Notes under the pieces: generated by a model
The model's input: only the letters and a program-made list of their open reading frames with translations
Told to the model about the DNA's origin: nothing
Database searches by the model: none
Translations under genes and position numbers: made by a program
In this document: positions 8,477-17,401 of the stretch, piece by piece
How positions within the stretch are numbered: position 1 is the stretch's first letter
Layout: each line of letters begins with the position of its first letter
Assembly: GCF_020177265.1 (NCBI RefSeq)
Contig: NZ_JAIVMC010000004.1
Span: forward strand, 186,001-250,000
From: Pseudooceanicola marinus
Lineage (GTDB): Bacteria; Pseudomonadota; Alphaproteobacteria; Rhodobacterales; Rhodobacteraceae
DNA: 64,000 nt
Direction: 5' to 3'

Positions 8477-9040
8477 ATGCGCCCCCATTCCGCCCCATCC
8501 TCCCGCCGGTTGCGTCCGTTCCTGCTGGCGGTTCTGCCCCTTTGCCTGTCTCTTGGCCTGCCGGCGGGGGCGCAGACCGCCCATGACCACGCGGCGCATG
8601 GGGGCGGCCTGCCGGTGGAGCCGGGGCAGGGGGCCTTCGCGGCACTGGCCGAGATCGTGGCGATCCTGCGCGCCGACCCGCAGACGGACTGGAGCCGCGT
8701 CGACATCAACGCCCTGCGCAATCACCTGGTGGACATGGATCTGCTGACGCTGGAGGCGAAGGTGTCGCGGGATCGGCTGGACGACGGCATGGTCTTCACC
8801 GTGACGGGCAGCGGCCGGGTGGTGCAGGCGATCCGGACGATGGTGCCCGCCCATGCCCCCTTCATCACCGCCGAGACCGGATGGGCCGCCTCGGCGCGGC
8901 TGTTGGACAACGGGGCGGAGCTGCGGGTGACGGGCGATGCGGCGCAGATCCGCGCCCTGGGCTTTCACGGGGTCATGACGCTGGGCGCCCATCACCAGGC
9001 GCATCACCTGGCCATCGCGCGGGGCGAGGTGCCGCACTGA
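8477..9040 (+). CDS. Exported protein of unknown function, His-rich
   Basis: I do not recognise this family. The 187-residue product has a basic N-terminus and a hydrophobic segment ending GLPAGAQTA (about residue 35), a Sec-type signal peptide. It is followed at once by a His-rich stretch (HDHAAHGGG); a second His cluster (GAHHQAHHLAI) ends the protein. The middle is mixed alpha/beta without Cys. The paired His clusters suggest a periplasmic metal-binding role, which is inference only. AAGGAG lies eight bases before the ATG. It stands alone between divergent rnhA and convergent ispH. Confidence 0.7.
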   Translation: MRPHSAPSSRRLRPFLLAVLPLCLSLGLPAGAQTAHDHAAHGGGLPVEPGQGAFAALAEIVAILRADPQTDWSRVDINALRNHLVDMDLLTLEAKVSRDRLDDGMVFTVTGSGRVVQAIRTMVPAHAPFITAETGWAASARLLDNGAELRVTGDAAQIRALGFHGVMTLGAHHQAHHLAIARGEVPH

Positions 9041-9096
9041 CCGGGCGCGGGGTGGTGTTGAGTGCCCTTCTGTCGTGAGCGTTCCTTGCAGAGCCC

Positions 9097-10056
9097 TCAG
9101 GCCGGCTGGCGCAGCACGCGGGGCACCTTGAAGGAGACATTCTCCTTCGCCGTTTCCACCAGTTCCTCAGTCACGTCATAGCGGGCCTTCAGGGCGTCGA
9201 TCACCTCGTTCACCAGCACCTCGGGGGCGGAGGCCCCGGCGGTGATGCCGATCGAGCGGATGCCTTCCAGCGACCGCCAGTCGATGTCCGTGGCGCGCTG
9301 CACCAGCTGGGCATAGTCGCAGCCCTGGCGCGCGGCGACCTCGACCAGACGGCGGGAGTTCGACGAGTTGGGCGCACCGACGACCAGCATGGCGTCGATG
9401 TTGCCGGCCATGGCCTTCACCGATTCCTGGCGGTTGGTGGTGGCGTAGCAGATGTCTTCCTTGTGCGGCCCGACGATGGCCGGGAAGCGCGCCTGCAGGG
9501 CCGCGACGATGCCGGCCGTGTCGTCAATGGACAGGGTCGTCTGGGTGACGAAGGCCAGCTGTTCGGGGTCGCGGACCTCCAGCGTGTCGACATCGGCTTC
9601 GGTCTCCACCAGCAGGACCTCGCCCTCGGGCAGCTGGCCCATGGTGCCGATGGTTTCCGGGTGGCCGGCGTGGCCGATCATGACGATTTGCAGGCCCTCC
9701 TCGGCATGCCGCTCGGCCTCTATATGGACCTTGGACACCAGCGGGCAGGTGGCGTCGACATAGATCATCTGGCGTGCGGCGGCGGCCTCCGGCACGGCCT
9801 TGGGCACGCCGTGGGCGGAGAAGATCACCGGCCGGTCGGTCGGGCACTCGTCCAGTTCCTCGACGAAGATCGCGCCCTTCTCGCGCAGCCCGTCGACGAC
9901 GAACTTGTTGTGCACGATCTCGTGGCGGACGTAGACCGGCGCGCCCCATTTCTCCAGCGCCATCTCGACGATCTTGATGGCCCGATCGACACCGGCGCAG
10001 AATCCGCGCGGCGCGGCGAGGTAGAGTGTAAGGGGCGGCTTGGCGGCGGTGGTCAT
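9097..10056 (-). CDS. ispH: 4-hydroxy-3-methylbut-2-enyl diphosphate reductase
   Basis: Last enzyme of the MEP isoprenoid pathway, a cytoplasmic [4Fe-4S] protein making IPP and DMAPP. The three cluster Cys residues are seen in PRGFCAGV (Cys20), DATCPLVSK and [11 protein letters not shown], and the active-site motifs FSAHGVP and NSSNSRRL are present. The ATG at 10056 (319 residues) has GGAG upstream; an in-frame ATG at 10080 would add eight non-conserved residues. In the Rhodobacteraceae this gene often neighbours rnhA and folK-region genes, as here. Confidence 0.96.
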   Translation of the reverse strand: MTTAAKPPLTLYLAAPRGFCAGVDRAIKIVEMALEKWGAPVYVRHEIVHNKFVVDGLREKGAIFVEELDECPTDRPVIFSAHGVPKAVPEAAAARQMIYVDATCPLVSKVHIEAERHAEEGLQIVMIGHAGHPETIGTMGQLPEGEVLLVETEADVDTLEVRDPEQLAFVTQTTLSIDDTAGIVAALQARFPAIVGPHKEDICYATTNRQESVKAMAGNIDAMLVVGAPNSSNSRRLVEVAARQGCDYAQLVQRATDIDWRSLEGIRSIGITAGASAPEVLVNEVIDALKARYDVTEELVETAKENVSFKVPRVLRQPA

Positions 10057-10299
10057 GATGCGTCTCCTGCTGCCCCCCACAGGTAGGGGAGCGGTGGCGG
10101 CACGTCCAGAGGGGGGAGGCCCTGCAAAACGTATCGGCGGTGCGATGACGGTTGCGCGGGCGGGATTGGTCTGCCGATGTGGCAGTCCGGTGCGGCTGGA
10201 CCGCTAAGTAAGGCCTGGCATGCACCGGTTGGAAAGGGCAGGCGCGGGATCTGGCGGCGGGCAGAGTGGGGCCCGGTGGCTGGGATCCCGATCCTGGGT

Positions 10300-10322
10300 G
10301 CGGCGCCCGCCCGGGGCGCCGC
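10300..10322 (-). terminator. GC-rich stem-loop after the NYN gene
   Basis: GCGGCGCCC and GGGCGCCGC form a perfect nine-pair stem with a five-base loop, 16 bases past the stop of the leftward NYN gene. No T-run follows on the minus strand, so termination strength is uncertain. The rest of the 282-base gap (10057-10338) shows no open gene and should hold the ispH promoter. Confidence 0.5.
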
Positions 10323-10338
10323 AGGGATCCGTCAGGGA

Positions 10339-10911
10339 TCAGACCGAAGCGCGGGCGCTGCGGGTGTCCTCGCTGGGCGTTTCGCGCGGGGGGCGTCCGA
10401 TCACGTCCTTCAGCTCGTCCAGCTCGATGAAGTTGTCGGCCTGGCGGCGCAGTTCGTCGGCGATCATCGGCGGCTGGCTGCGGATGGTGGAGACGACCGA
10501 GACGCGCACGCCCTGGCGTTGCAGGCTTTCCACCAGCGGGCGGAAGTCGCCGTCGCCGGAGAACAGCACGATGTGATCCACGCGCGGGGCCAGCTCCATC
10601 GCATCGACGGTCAGTTCGATGTCCATGTTGCCCTTCACCTTGCGCCGTCCCTGGCTGTCGGTGAATTCCTTGGCGGGCTTGGTCACCATGGTGAAGCCGT
10701 TGTAATGCAGCCAGTCGACCAGCGGGCGAATGGGCGAATACTCGTCATTCTCCAGCAGAGCGGTGTAGTAGAAGGCGCGCAGCAGTTTGCCGCGGCGCAT
10801 GAATTCCTGGCGGAGGAGCTTGTAGTCGATATCGAACCCGAGCGCCTTGGCGGCGGCATACAGATTCGATCCGTCGATGAACAGCGCAAGCCGTTCGTCC
10901 TTGTAGAACAT
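10339..10911 (-). CDS. NYN domain protein (LabA/DUF88 family), putative RNase
   Basis: A 190-residue PIN-like NYN domain. The acidic residues of the metal site are visible: Asp13 in LFIDGSNLY, the Asp of KGNMDIELTVDAM and the pair in LFSGDGDFRPLV. The C-terminal 25 residues are charged and probably disordered. NYN proteins of the LabA type are thought to cleave RNA; targets are unknown here. It is divergent from folK across 114 bases that must contain both promoters. Confidence 0.85.
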   Translation of the reverse strand: MFYKDERLALFIDGSNLYAAAKALGFDIDYKLLRQEFMRRGKLLRAFYYTALLENDEYSPIRPLVDWLHYNGFTMVTKPAKEFTDSQGRRKVKGNMDIELTVDAMELAPRVDHIVLFSGDGDFRPLVESLQRQGVRVSVVSTIRSQPPMIADELRRQADNFIELDELKDVIGRPPRETPSEDTRSARASV

Positions 10912-11025
10912 GAATATAACCTTTCCAATTTACCGCCGCGGATCCAATACGGGCTGAGTGAGGACCCGATCCGAGGCAGGTGAATGAAAATAAATCCTAA
11001 CTGAGCATGCATCAAGTGATGTGGC

Positions 11026-11625
11026 ATGTCCAAGTTTAAGCGGGAGCACGGTTTGCAGAGCGTGAATCACCATTTCCTGATCGCCCTGGGCGGCAATATC
11101 GAGACCGGTCCCGGGGGCATTGCGGCCACCCTCGCGGGGGCCGTGGAGGCGCTGCGCGCAGGGCCCGGCCGGGTCACTGCGGTCAGCCCGTTCTACCGCA
11201 GTCCGGCCTTTCCCGCGGGGTCTGGTCCGGACTATATCAACGCCGCCCTGACGCTGGAAAGCGTCGAGTCCCCCGAGGCCCTGTTGGCGCGGTTACATGC
11301 TGTCGAGCAAGACTTTGGTCGCGAAAGGAAAACCCGTTGGGGCGCCCGGGTTCTGGACCTCGACCTGATCGCCTGCGACGGGGAAATCCGGCCTGATACA
11401 GCCACTCAGAACCGCTGGCGCACCTTGCCGTTGGCGCAGCAGATGGCTGAGGCGCCGGGGGAGCTGATCCTGCCGCACCCCCGCCTCCAGGACCGTGCGT
11501 TCGTGCTGGTGCCGCTGGCCGATGTGGCCCCCGACTGGGTGCATCCCCTGCTGGGCCGCAGCGTGGCGCAGATGTGCCGGGATCTGCCGGCGGAGGACCG
11601 CCGGGCGCTGGTTGCGATGACGTAG
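11026..11625 (+). CDS. folK: 2-amino-4-hydroxy-6-hydroxymethyldihydropteridine pyrophosphokinase
   Basis: Transfers pyrophosphate from ATP to the pterin in folate synthesis. The family core is clear: LIALGGNI, a Phe-Tyr-Arg pterin loop (SPFYRSPAF) and RWGARVLDLDLIAC with the Mg-binding Asp pair, then the LPHPRLQDRAFVLVPL motif. The ATG at 11026 has no clear ribosome-binding site; an in-frame GTG (near 11062) beginning VNHHFLIALGGN gives a more usual N-terminus and may be the true start. Monocistronic, without folB or folP beside it. Confidence 0.93.
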   Translation: MSKFKREHGLQSVNHHFLIALGGNIETGPGGIAATLAGAVEALRAGPGRVTAVSPFYRSPAFPAGSGPDYINAALTLESVESPEALLARLHAVEQDFGRERKTRWGARVLDLDLIACDGEIRPDTATQNRWRTLPLAQQMAEAPGELILPHPRLQDRAFVLVPLADVAPDWVHPLLGRSVAQMCRDLPAEDRRALVAMT

Positions 11626-11724
11626 CGGCACTTTGCCGTGTGCGCTGGAATTTCGGCCAATCCGTGCAAGGCGCGGTTCCTTCGGCGCCCTGGCGCCACC
11701 CGCCGTAGGCCAGCCAGAATCAGC

Positions 11725-11753
11725 TTGCTCTCAAGGGGCAGAGGTCTTAGATA
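11725..11753 (+). promoter_or_regulatory. rpoZ promoter
   Basis: TTGCTC (11725-11730) and TAGATA (11748-11753) with a 17-base spacer form a good sigma-70-type promoter about 60 bases before the rpoZ ATG. The leader holds two direct copies of TCATGATCC (11772-11780 and 11783-11791), whose role is unknown. Confidence 0.6.
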
Positions 11754-11814
11754 CCCTCATTCGACCCCCGCTCATGATCCGTTCATGATCCATGCCGCGA
11801 CCGAGGAGTGACTG

Positions 11815-12171
11815 ATGGCCCGCGTTACCGTTGAAGATTGCGTCGACAAGGTACCGAACCGGTTCGAACTGGTGATGCTTGCTGCCCACCGGGCGCGCGA
11901 GATCAGCTCGGGCGGGCCGATCACCGTGGACCGCGACAACGACAAGAATCCCGTCGTCGCCCTGCGCGAGATCGCCGAAGAGACCCAGTCCGCCGACGAG
12001 CTGCGCGAGCGTCTGATCGAGTCGAACCAGACCCAGATCGAGGTCGACGAGCCGGAAGAAGACAGCATGGCCCTGCTGATGGGGGCCGAGGCCGCCGACA
12101 AGCCGGCCGAGGACGACATGAGCGAAGAAAAGCTGCTGCGCGCCCTCGTCGAGGCTCAGCGCCAGGAGTAA
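11815..12171 (+). CDS. rpoZ: DNA-directed RNA polymerase subunit omega
   Basis: A small subunit that helps assemble beta-prime and, in proteobacteria, forms part of a ppGpp site. The conserved N-terminus ([20 protein letters not shown], then AAHRAREI) and the ALREIAEE helix are present. The 118-residue length includes an acidic C-terminal tail usual in alphaproteobacteria. It lies directly upstream of the (p)ppGpp synthetase gene, the classic rpoZ-spoT order. Confidence 0.97.
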   Translation: MARVTVEDCVDKVPNRFELVMLAAHRAREISSGGPITVDRDNDKNPVVALREIAEETQSADELRERLIESNQTQIEVDEPEEDSMALLMGAEAADKPAEDDMSEEKLLRALVEAQRQE

Positions 12172-12178
12172 CCGACCC

Positions 12179-14410
12179 ATGGGCCCCCGCGATGCCGATG
12201 CGGCGGATGCGCCGCGCAGGGAAGAGGGGGCCGCGATGGAGGCTGCATCCGAAACCGCGGACATGGTGCCGGTCGAGGAGCTGATCACGCTGGTCAGCGC
12301 CTACAACCCCAAATGCAACGCCGACATGCTGCGTCGCGCCTATGATTTCGGGCGCGACATGCACGAAGGGCAGTTCCGCCGTTCGGGCGAGCCCTATTTT
12401 ACCCATCCCATCGCCGTGGCCATGATCCTGGCCGAGCAGAAGCTGGACGATGCCACCATCGTCACGGCCCTTCTGCACGACACGATCGAGGACACTCGCG
12501 CCACCTATGCCCAGGTCGCCGAGATGTTCGGCGAGGACGTGGCCGAACTGGTCGATGGCGTCACCAAGCTGACCAACCTGCAACTGTCGTCGAGTGAGAC
12601 GAAGCAGGCCGAGAACTTCCGCAAGCTGTTCATGGCCATGTCCAAGGACATGCGCGTGATCCTGGTGAAGCTGGCCGACCGCCTGCACAACATGCGCACG
12701 CTGAAGGCGATGAAGCCGGAGAAGCAGCAGCAGAAGGCGCGGGAGACGATGGACATCTTCGCCCCGCTGGCAGGCCGCATGGGCATGCAGTGGATGCGCG
12801 AGGAGCTGGAAGACCTGGCCTTCCGCGTGCTGAACCCCGAGGGGCGCAACTCGATCATCCGCCGGTTCCTGATGCTGCAGAACGAAAGCGGCGACGTGAT
12901 CGAGCGGATCACCAAGGACATGCGCAAGGTGCTGTCCGAACATGACGTGCCCGCCCAGGTCTACGGCCGCGCCAAGAAGCCCTATTCGATCTGGCGCAAG
13001 ATGGAGGAGAAGAAACAGAGCTTCTCCCGTCTGTCCGACATCTACGGCTTCCGCGTCATCACCGAGACCGAGGATGACTGTTATCGCGCCCTGGGGGTCA
13101 TCCACCAGCGGTGGAAGTCGATCCCCGGCCGGTTCAAGGATTACATCAGCCAGCCGAAGTCGAACGGATACCGAAGCATCCACACCACGGTTTCGGGCCG
13201 CGACGGCAAGCGCGTGGAGGTGCAGATCCGCACCCGCGCCATGCACGAGGTGGCCGAGGCCGGCGTCGCCGCGCACTGGTCCTACAAGGATGGCGTGAAG
13301 GCCGAGAACCCCTTCGCCGTCGACCCCACCCGCTGGATCAGCGCGCTGACCGAACAGATGGGCGCCGACGAGGATCACGAGGATTTCCTCGAAGCGGTCA
13401 AGCTGGAGATGTATTCCGACAAGGTCTTCTGCTTCACCCCAAAGGGCGAGGTGGTGAAACTGCCGCGCGGTGCGACGCCGATCGACTTTGCCTATGCGAT
13501 TCACACCCGGATCGGGTCTGCCTGCGTGGGCGCCAAGATCGACGGCATGCGTGTGCCGCTTTGGACCCGGATCAAGAACGGCCAGTCGGTGGAGATCATC
13601 ACCGCCGAGGGCCAGGAGCCGCAGGCCACCTGGCTGGACATCGCCACGACGGGCCGCGCCAAGGCCGCCATTCGCCGGGCACTGCGCGAGGTGGACCGCG
13701 AACGCTACATCAAGCTGGGCCGCGAACTGGCGCGCTCGGGCTTTGAACACGTCGGCAAGAAGGCCACCGACAAGGTGCTGGAAACCGCCGCCAAGAAGCT
13801 GCGGATCGAGGATGGCAAGGATGAGCTGCTGGCCCAGCTGGGCCGGGCCGAATTGCGCGTGGCGCGGGTGGTCAACGTCCTCTATCCCGAACTGATGGCC
13901 AGCGACGAGGGCGAGGCGCTGAGCCGCGATCGCGCCCTGATCGGCCTGGAAAAGGGCCAGAGCTTCAAGCGGGCGCGCTGCTGCCAGCCGCTGCCGGGGG
14001 AGCGGATCGTCGGCATCACCTGGCGCGGGCGGCCCTTGCAGGTGCATGCGATCGACTGCGAAAGCCTGTCGGCCTACGAGGATCAGCCGGATCGCTGGGT
14101 CGACCTGCACTGGCAGGTCGGTCGCCATGCCGCAATTTACGGCGTTACGCTCGATCTCGTTCTGGCAAATGATCCGGGGGTGCTTGGGCGGATTTGCACA
14201 TTGATCGGGGAGCAGAAGGCCAATATCTCGGACCTTGAGTTCCTGGATCGGAAGCCGGACTTCTACCGCTTGCTGGTCGACGTGGAGCTGCGGGACGCGG
14301 AACATCTGCACAACCTGATCTCGGCCCTGGAAGCCGAGGCGGATGTGGCCTCTGTCTCGCGCCATCGCAAACCGGAGGAGCCGCCGGCGGCGCCTTCTCC
14401 AAGCCCCTGA
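12179..14410 (+). CDS. spoT: Bifunctional (p)ppGpp synthetase/hydrolase (Rel/SpoT type)
   Basis: Makes and degrades the stringent alarmone. The N-terminal HD hydrolase domain is intact (THPIAVAMILAEQ and ALLHDTIEDT). The synthetase domain carries RFKDYI (Arg at residue 318), the RXKD signature of bifunctional enzymes rather than EXDD of RelA, and SNGYRSIHTTV. TGS (about 400-460) and C-terminal ACT (about 655-735) domains follow, 743 residues in all. Starts at 12236 or 12263 are also plausible and would trim a poorly conserved acidic leader. It is seven bases after rpoZ and its 3' end precedes the DUF2062 gene. Confidence 0.95.
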   Translation: MGPRDADAADAPRREEGAAMEAASETADMVPVEELITLVSAYNPKCNADMLRRAYDFGRDMHEGQFRRSGEPYFTHPIAVAMILAEQKLDDATIVTALLHDTIEDTRATYAQVAEMFGEDVAELVDGVTKLTNLQLSSSETKQAENFRKLFMAMSKDMRVILVKLADRLHNMRTLKAMKPEKQQQKARETMDIFAPLAGRMGMQWMREELEDLAFRVLNPEGRNSIIRRFLMLQNESGDVIERITKDMRKVLSEHDVPAQVYGRAKKPYSIWRKMEEKKQSFSRLSDIYGFRVITETEDDCYRALGVIHQRWKSIPGRFKDYISQPKSNGYRSIHTTVSGRDGKRVEVQIRTRAMHEVAEAGVAAHWSYKDGVKAENPFAVDPTRWISALTEQMGADEDHEDFLEAVKLEMYSDKVFCFTPKGEVVKLPRGATPIDFAYAIHTRIGSACVGAKIDGMRVPLWTRIKNGQSVEIITAEGQEPQATWLDIATTGRAKAAIRRALREVDRERYIKLGRELARSGFEHVGKKATDKVLETAAKKLRIEDGKDELLAQLGRAELRVARVVNVLYPELMASDEGEALSRDRALIGLEKGQSFKRARCCQPLPGERIVGITWRGRPLQVHAIDCESLSAYEDQPDRWVDLHWQVGRHAAIYGVTLDLVLANDPGVLGRICTLIGEQKANISDLEFLDRKPDFYRLLVDVELRDAEHLHNLISALEAEADVASVSRHRKPEEPPAAPSPSP

Positions 14411-14420
14411 GGTCGCCCTA

Positions 14421-15092
14421 GTGGTCTTTAAACGTCGGGACAGACGACCCTACTGGAAGATCGCCTTCGAGTTCTTCTGGCCCCGTGGGGGCTGGACCCG
14501 TGCCTTTCACTACGTCAAGCATCGGCTGCGGCGGCTGCCCGATACGCCGGAGAAGATCGCCCGCGGCATCTTCGCCGGGATCTTCACCGTCTTCACGCCC
14601 TTTTACGGGATGCATTTCGTCGTCGCCGCCCTGCTGGCGGTGATCCTGCGCGGCAACGTTCTGGCTGCGCTGCTGGCGACATTTGTCGGCAACCCGCTGA
14701 CCTTCGTACCCATCGGGGTGGTGTCGCTGCAGACCGGCTACTGGTTGCTTGGCATGCGCAACGGCCCGGGCCCTGCGCCGCATCCCGACGGGATCACCCA
14801 TGGGTTCGGGGGCAAGTTCGTGGCGGCAGCGGATGATCTGAAGGACAACCTTTGGGCGCTGTTCACCGACGTGGATGCCAATTGGCAGGGGCTGGCGGCC
14901 TTCTACCACGAGATTTTCTTCCCCTACATGGTGGGCGGGCTGATCCCGGGCGTGATCGCCGGGCTGATCGGTTACTGGATCTCGGTGCCGCTGATCCGGG
15001 CCTACCAGGCCCGCCGCAAGGGCGCCCTGAAGGCCAAGCTGGCGGCGATGCGGGCAAAGTCCGCCGCCAAGAGCGCCAAGCCGAAACGCTGA
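14421..15092 (+). CDS. DUF2062 domain membrane protein
   Basis: A 223-residue protein with the DUF2062 signature: a basic start, IARGIFAGIFTVFTPFYGMHF leading into two membrane segments, GNPLTFVPIGVVSLQTGYWLLG, and a last membrane segment near residues 170-195, then a Lys/Ala-rich tail. Function unknown; the family is common beside rel/spoT and pdxJ in alphaproteobacteria. The GTG at 14421 (GAGG ten bases upstream) is chosen; the frame runs on into spoT, but without conserved sequence. Confidence 0.82.
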   Translation: MVFKRRDRRPYWKIAFEFFWPRGGWTRAFHYVKHRLRRLPDTPEKIARGIFAGIFTVFTPFYGMHFVVAALLAVILRGNVLAALLATFVGNPLTFVPIGVVSLQTGYWLLGMRNGPGPAPHPDGITHGFGGKFVAAADDLKDNLWALFTDVDANWQGLAAFYHEIFFPYMVGGLIPGVIAGLIGYWISVPLIRAYQARRKGALKAKLAAMRAKSAAKSAKPKR

Positions 15093-15111
15093 GCTGGTGG
15101 TTCGGGCGGGC

Positions 15112-15180
15112 GGGGGCTCTGCCCCCCTTGCGCCTGCGGCGCAATTCCCCCCGGAGTATTTTCTACGAAGTGAAGACAGG
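15112..15180 (+). repeat. GAGTATTT repeat, copy b (two hairpins plus core)
   Basis: Hairpin 1 is GGGGGC-TCT-GCCCCC (15112-15126), hairpin 2 TTGCGCC-TGC-GGCGCAA (15128-15144), then the core CCCCCCGGAGTATTTTC continuing to TACGAAGTGAAGACAGG (15180). The order of parts is the same as copy d at 31916-31986 although the arm sequences differ. It lies 19 bases past the DUF2062 stop, where a terminator is expected, and before pdxJ. Confidence 0.75.
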
Positions 15181-15290
15181 GGCGGGCCGCGCCTGGGGCG
15201 GCGTGGCGCGGGGGATTTGGTGGTGTTTGGGGGGTGGCGCTTGGCCGGAGGCTGCGGCATGAATTGGCGCAACGCGAAGGGAGTCCCGTC

Positions 15291-16040
15291 ATGAGCGATC
15301 AGCCGAAACTGCGTCTGGGTGTGAACATCGACCATGTGGCCACGGTGCGCAACGCGCGCGGCGGCGCCTATCCCGATCCGCTGCGCGCGGCGAAGCTGGC
15401 CGAGGAGGCGGGCGCCGACGGGATCACCGCACACCTGCGCGAGGATCGCCGCCATATCTCGGATGCCGACATCGAGGCGCTGGCCGCCGCGCTGAGCGTG
15501 CCGCTGAACTTCGAGATGGCTGCCACCGACGAGATGCAGGCCATCGCCCTGCGCCACAAGCCCCACGCGGTCTGCATCGTGCCCGAAAAGCGCGAGGAAC
15601 GGACCACCGAGGGCGGGCTGGAAGTGGCGCGCGAGGAAAACCGCCTGGCCCATTTCATCGCGCCCCTGCGCGAGGCGGGCTGTCGGGTGTCGATCTTCAT
15701 CGCCGCCGACCGCGCCCAGATCGAGGCCGCCAACCGCATCGGTGCCGAGGTGATCGAACTGCACACTGGCGCCTACTGCGACGCCCATGCCGAGGGCCGT
15801 TTCGATGACCGCGACGCGGAGCTGGAGCGGCTGCGCGAGATGGCCGCTTTCGGTCATTCCCTGGGGTTGGAGGTCCACGCGGGCCATGGTCTGACCTACG
15901 ACACCGTCGTGCCCGTCGCCGCCTTCCCCGAGCTGCGCGAGTTGAACATCGGCCATTTCCTGATCGGCGAGGCGATCTTCCGCGGGTTGCCGTCGGCGAT
16001 CACCGAGATGCGCCGCCTGATGGACGAGGCGCGGGCCTGA
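15291..16040 (+). CDS. pdxJ: Pyridoxine 5'-phosphate synthase
   Basis: Condenses 1-deoxyxylulose 5-phosphate with 3-amino-2-oxopropyl phosphate in vitamin B6 synthesis. The TIM-barrel family motifs are clear: [17 protein letters not shown] (His/Arg active site), [42 protein letters not shown] and [12 protein letters not shown]. The ATG at 15291 gives 249 residues, the usual length. Its TGA directly abuts the TCA of the convergent LysR gene. Confidence 0.97.
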   Translation: MSDQPKLRLGVNIDHVATVRNARGGAYPDPLRAAKLAEEAGADGITAHLREDRRHISDADIEALAAALSVPLNFEMAATDEMQAIALRHKPHAVCIVPEKREERTTEGGLEVAREENRLAHFIAPLREAGCRVSIFIAADRAQIEAANRIGAEVIELHTGAYCDAHAEGRFDDRDAELERLREMAAFGHSLGLEVHAGHGLTYDTVVPVAAFPELRELNIGHFLIGEAIFRGLPSAITEMRRLMDEARA

Positions 16041-16958
16041 TCAGGCCCCGCCGCTGACGATCCCCCGGTGGCCCAGCCCCTCGGCCCCGGTGCTGTCGAT
16101 CAGCCACTTGCGGAACAGCCGCTGTTCCGGTGACAGTGACAGCTCTCCGTGCGACAGCAGCCAGTAGCGCAGGTCGGTGCGGTGAAAGCGCGGGATCGGC
16201 GCGCAGACCCGCCCCTGGTCCAGCGCATCCCGGCACAGCGTCTCGAAGCTGAGGAAGACCCCCGCCCCCGACATCGCCGCATCGAGGCAGAGCGAGGCCT
16301 CGGAAAACTCCGGCCCGTCGCGCAGGGGCAGGCCGCCGGCGCCTTCGGGGGCCAGCCAGTCGTCCCAGGAGAACATGGCGTTGGTGTCGCGGATGATCGG
16401 CACCGAGGCGAAATCCTGCTGGCTGGTGATCGTGCGCGCCATGTCCGGCGAACAGACCGGCACGATGCGCAGGGGGAACAGCGCCTGGGCGCGCAGCCCG
16501 GGGTAGGGACCGCGCCCGATGCGGATGGCAAAGTCGATCTCGCCGTCGTTGGGATCCGCCAGGGCCGCCTGGCTGTCCAGCCGCACCTTGATGTCCGGGA
16601 AATCACGATAGAACCCCGGCAGCCGCCAGATCAGCCAGCGCGCGGCGAAGATCGGCGCGCAGGACAGCGACAGCTGGCCGCCCCGGTCGCGCCGCCCCAA
16701 CTCCGCCGCCGCCGTCAGCTGGCGAAAGCCCGAGGTCAGCAGGCGAAAGAACTCCTCGGTGCCGGGCAGCGGGCGCAGGCCCTCGGGGCGGCGATCAAAG
16801 AGCTTGTGGCCCAGGGTTTCCTCGGCGCGGGCCACCTGTTGCGACACGGCGCCAGGGGTGATGCCCAGCTCTGCCGCGGCCCCGCGCAGGGTGCCGGTGC
16901 GGGCCACGGCCTCGATGGCGCGCAGGTTGTTCAAGTGAAGACGGTTCAGCGGGTTCAT
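16041..16958 (-). CDS. LysR family transcriptional regulator (GcvA-like)
   Basis: A 305-residue LysR protein. The winged helix-turn-helix is at about 18-40 (GTLRGAAAELGITPGAVSQQ), followed by the linker helix and a substrate-binding domain with the GcvA-type opening SCAPIFAARWLIWRL. It interrupts the usual pdxJ-acpS neighbourhood together with the divergent small gene at 17056. A palindrome overlaps its own start codon (16958-16982), so self-repression is likely. Effector unknown. Confidence 0.88.
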   Translation of the reverse strand: MNPLNRLHLNNLRAIEAVARTGTLRGAAAELGITPGAVSQQVARAEETLGHKLFDRRPEGLRPLPGTEEFFRLLTSGFRQLTAAAELGRRDRGGQLSLSCAPIFAARWLIWRLPGFYRDFPDIKVRLDSQAALADPNDGEIDFAIRIGRGPYPGLRAQALFPLRIVPVCSPDMARTITSQQDFASVPIIRDTNAMFSWDDWLAPEGAGGLPLRDGPEFSEASLCLDAAMSGAGVFLSFETLCRDALDQGRVCAPIPRFHRTDLRYWLLSHGELSLSPEQRLFRKWLIDSTGAEGLGHRGIVSGGA

Positions 16959-16982
16959 ATAGCTTAGCTAAACCTGGCTATA
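16958..16982. promoter_or_regulatory. Probable LysR binding site over the regulator's own start
   Basis: TATAGC (16958-16963) and GCTATA (16977-16982) form an inverted repeat with a 13-base spacer that itself contains TTAGCTAA, an eight-base palindrome. TAGC-N8-GCTA fits the T-N11-A type box of LysR regulators. It lies at the regulator's start codon and upstream of the divergent small gene at 17056. The assignment rests on position and shape. Confidence 0.5.
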
Positions 16983-17055
16983 CCTTTGCTGCAATTAAAA
17001 AGGGTCCGGCGTGTCCCTATGTTGGGTTCATCTGAAACCAAGAAAGGAGAAAGCC

Positions 17056-17244
17056 ATGTTCAATTGGTTCCGTTCTGCCCCTCGCGCGACCTCGCGCGAG
17101 TCGATGGACACCCCCGAGATCGCCCGGATGACCCCGCGCGAACTGGCCGACCTGCCGCTGGTGCCGCCGATGGCGCCCGCGCGCGAGGCCTGCCGGGACA
17201 GCCGCGTGGCCGCGCCCGCGGCCGCCCGTCCCGCGGCCTGCTGA
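17056..17244 (+). CDS. Small protein of unknown function (62 aa)
   Basis: I do not recognise it. It has a very strong ribosome-binding site (AAAGGAG seven bases before the ATG), which supports real translation. The N-terminus MFNWFRSAPRATSRES is amphipathic and basic; MTPRELADLPL in the middle faintly recalls DUF1127-type small proteins; the tail is Ala/Pro/Arg-rich with a terminal Cys. It diverges from the LysR gene across 97 bases holding a candidate LysR site, so it is a likely target. A perfect inverted repeat GGCGCCC-CC-GGGCGCC follows at 17261-17276 and may terminate it. Confidence 0.6.
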   Translation: MFNWFRSAPRATSRESMDTPEIARMTPRELADLPLVPPMAPAREACRDSRVAAPAAARPAAC

Positions 17245-17401
17245 AGGCCCGTCCGGCGCAGGCGCCCCCGGGCGCCGTGTTCCCCCATCCGAATGTCGCG
17301 ATCCTCGCGACCCTGTCGCGGCGCGTCATGTGCCGCGAAATAGCTGTTGAATCCCACCCCCGACCCGCGCCAGTTTTGTCCCCTGCAACAAGGGGTATGG
17401 C

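Noticed and set aside
11921-14365. An 814-codon open frame opposite spoT
   Set aside because: It is the antisense shadow of a well-supported spoT gene in GC-rich DNA; the translation is low-complexity and matches no family I know.
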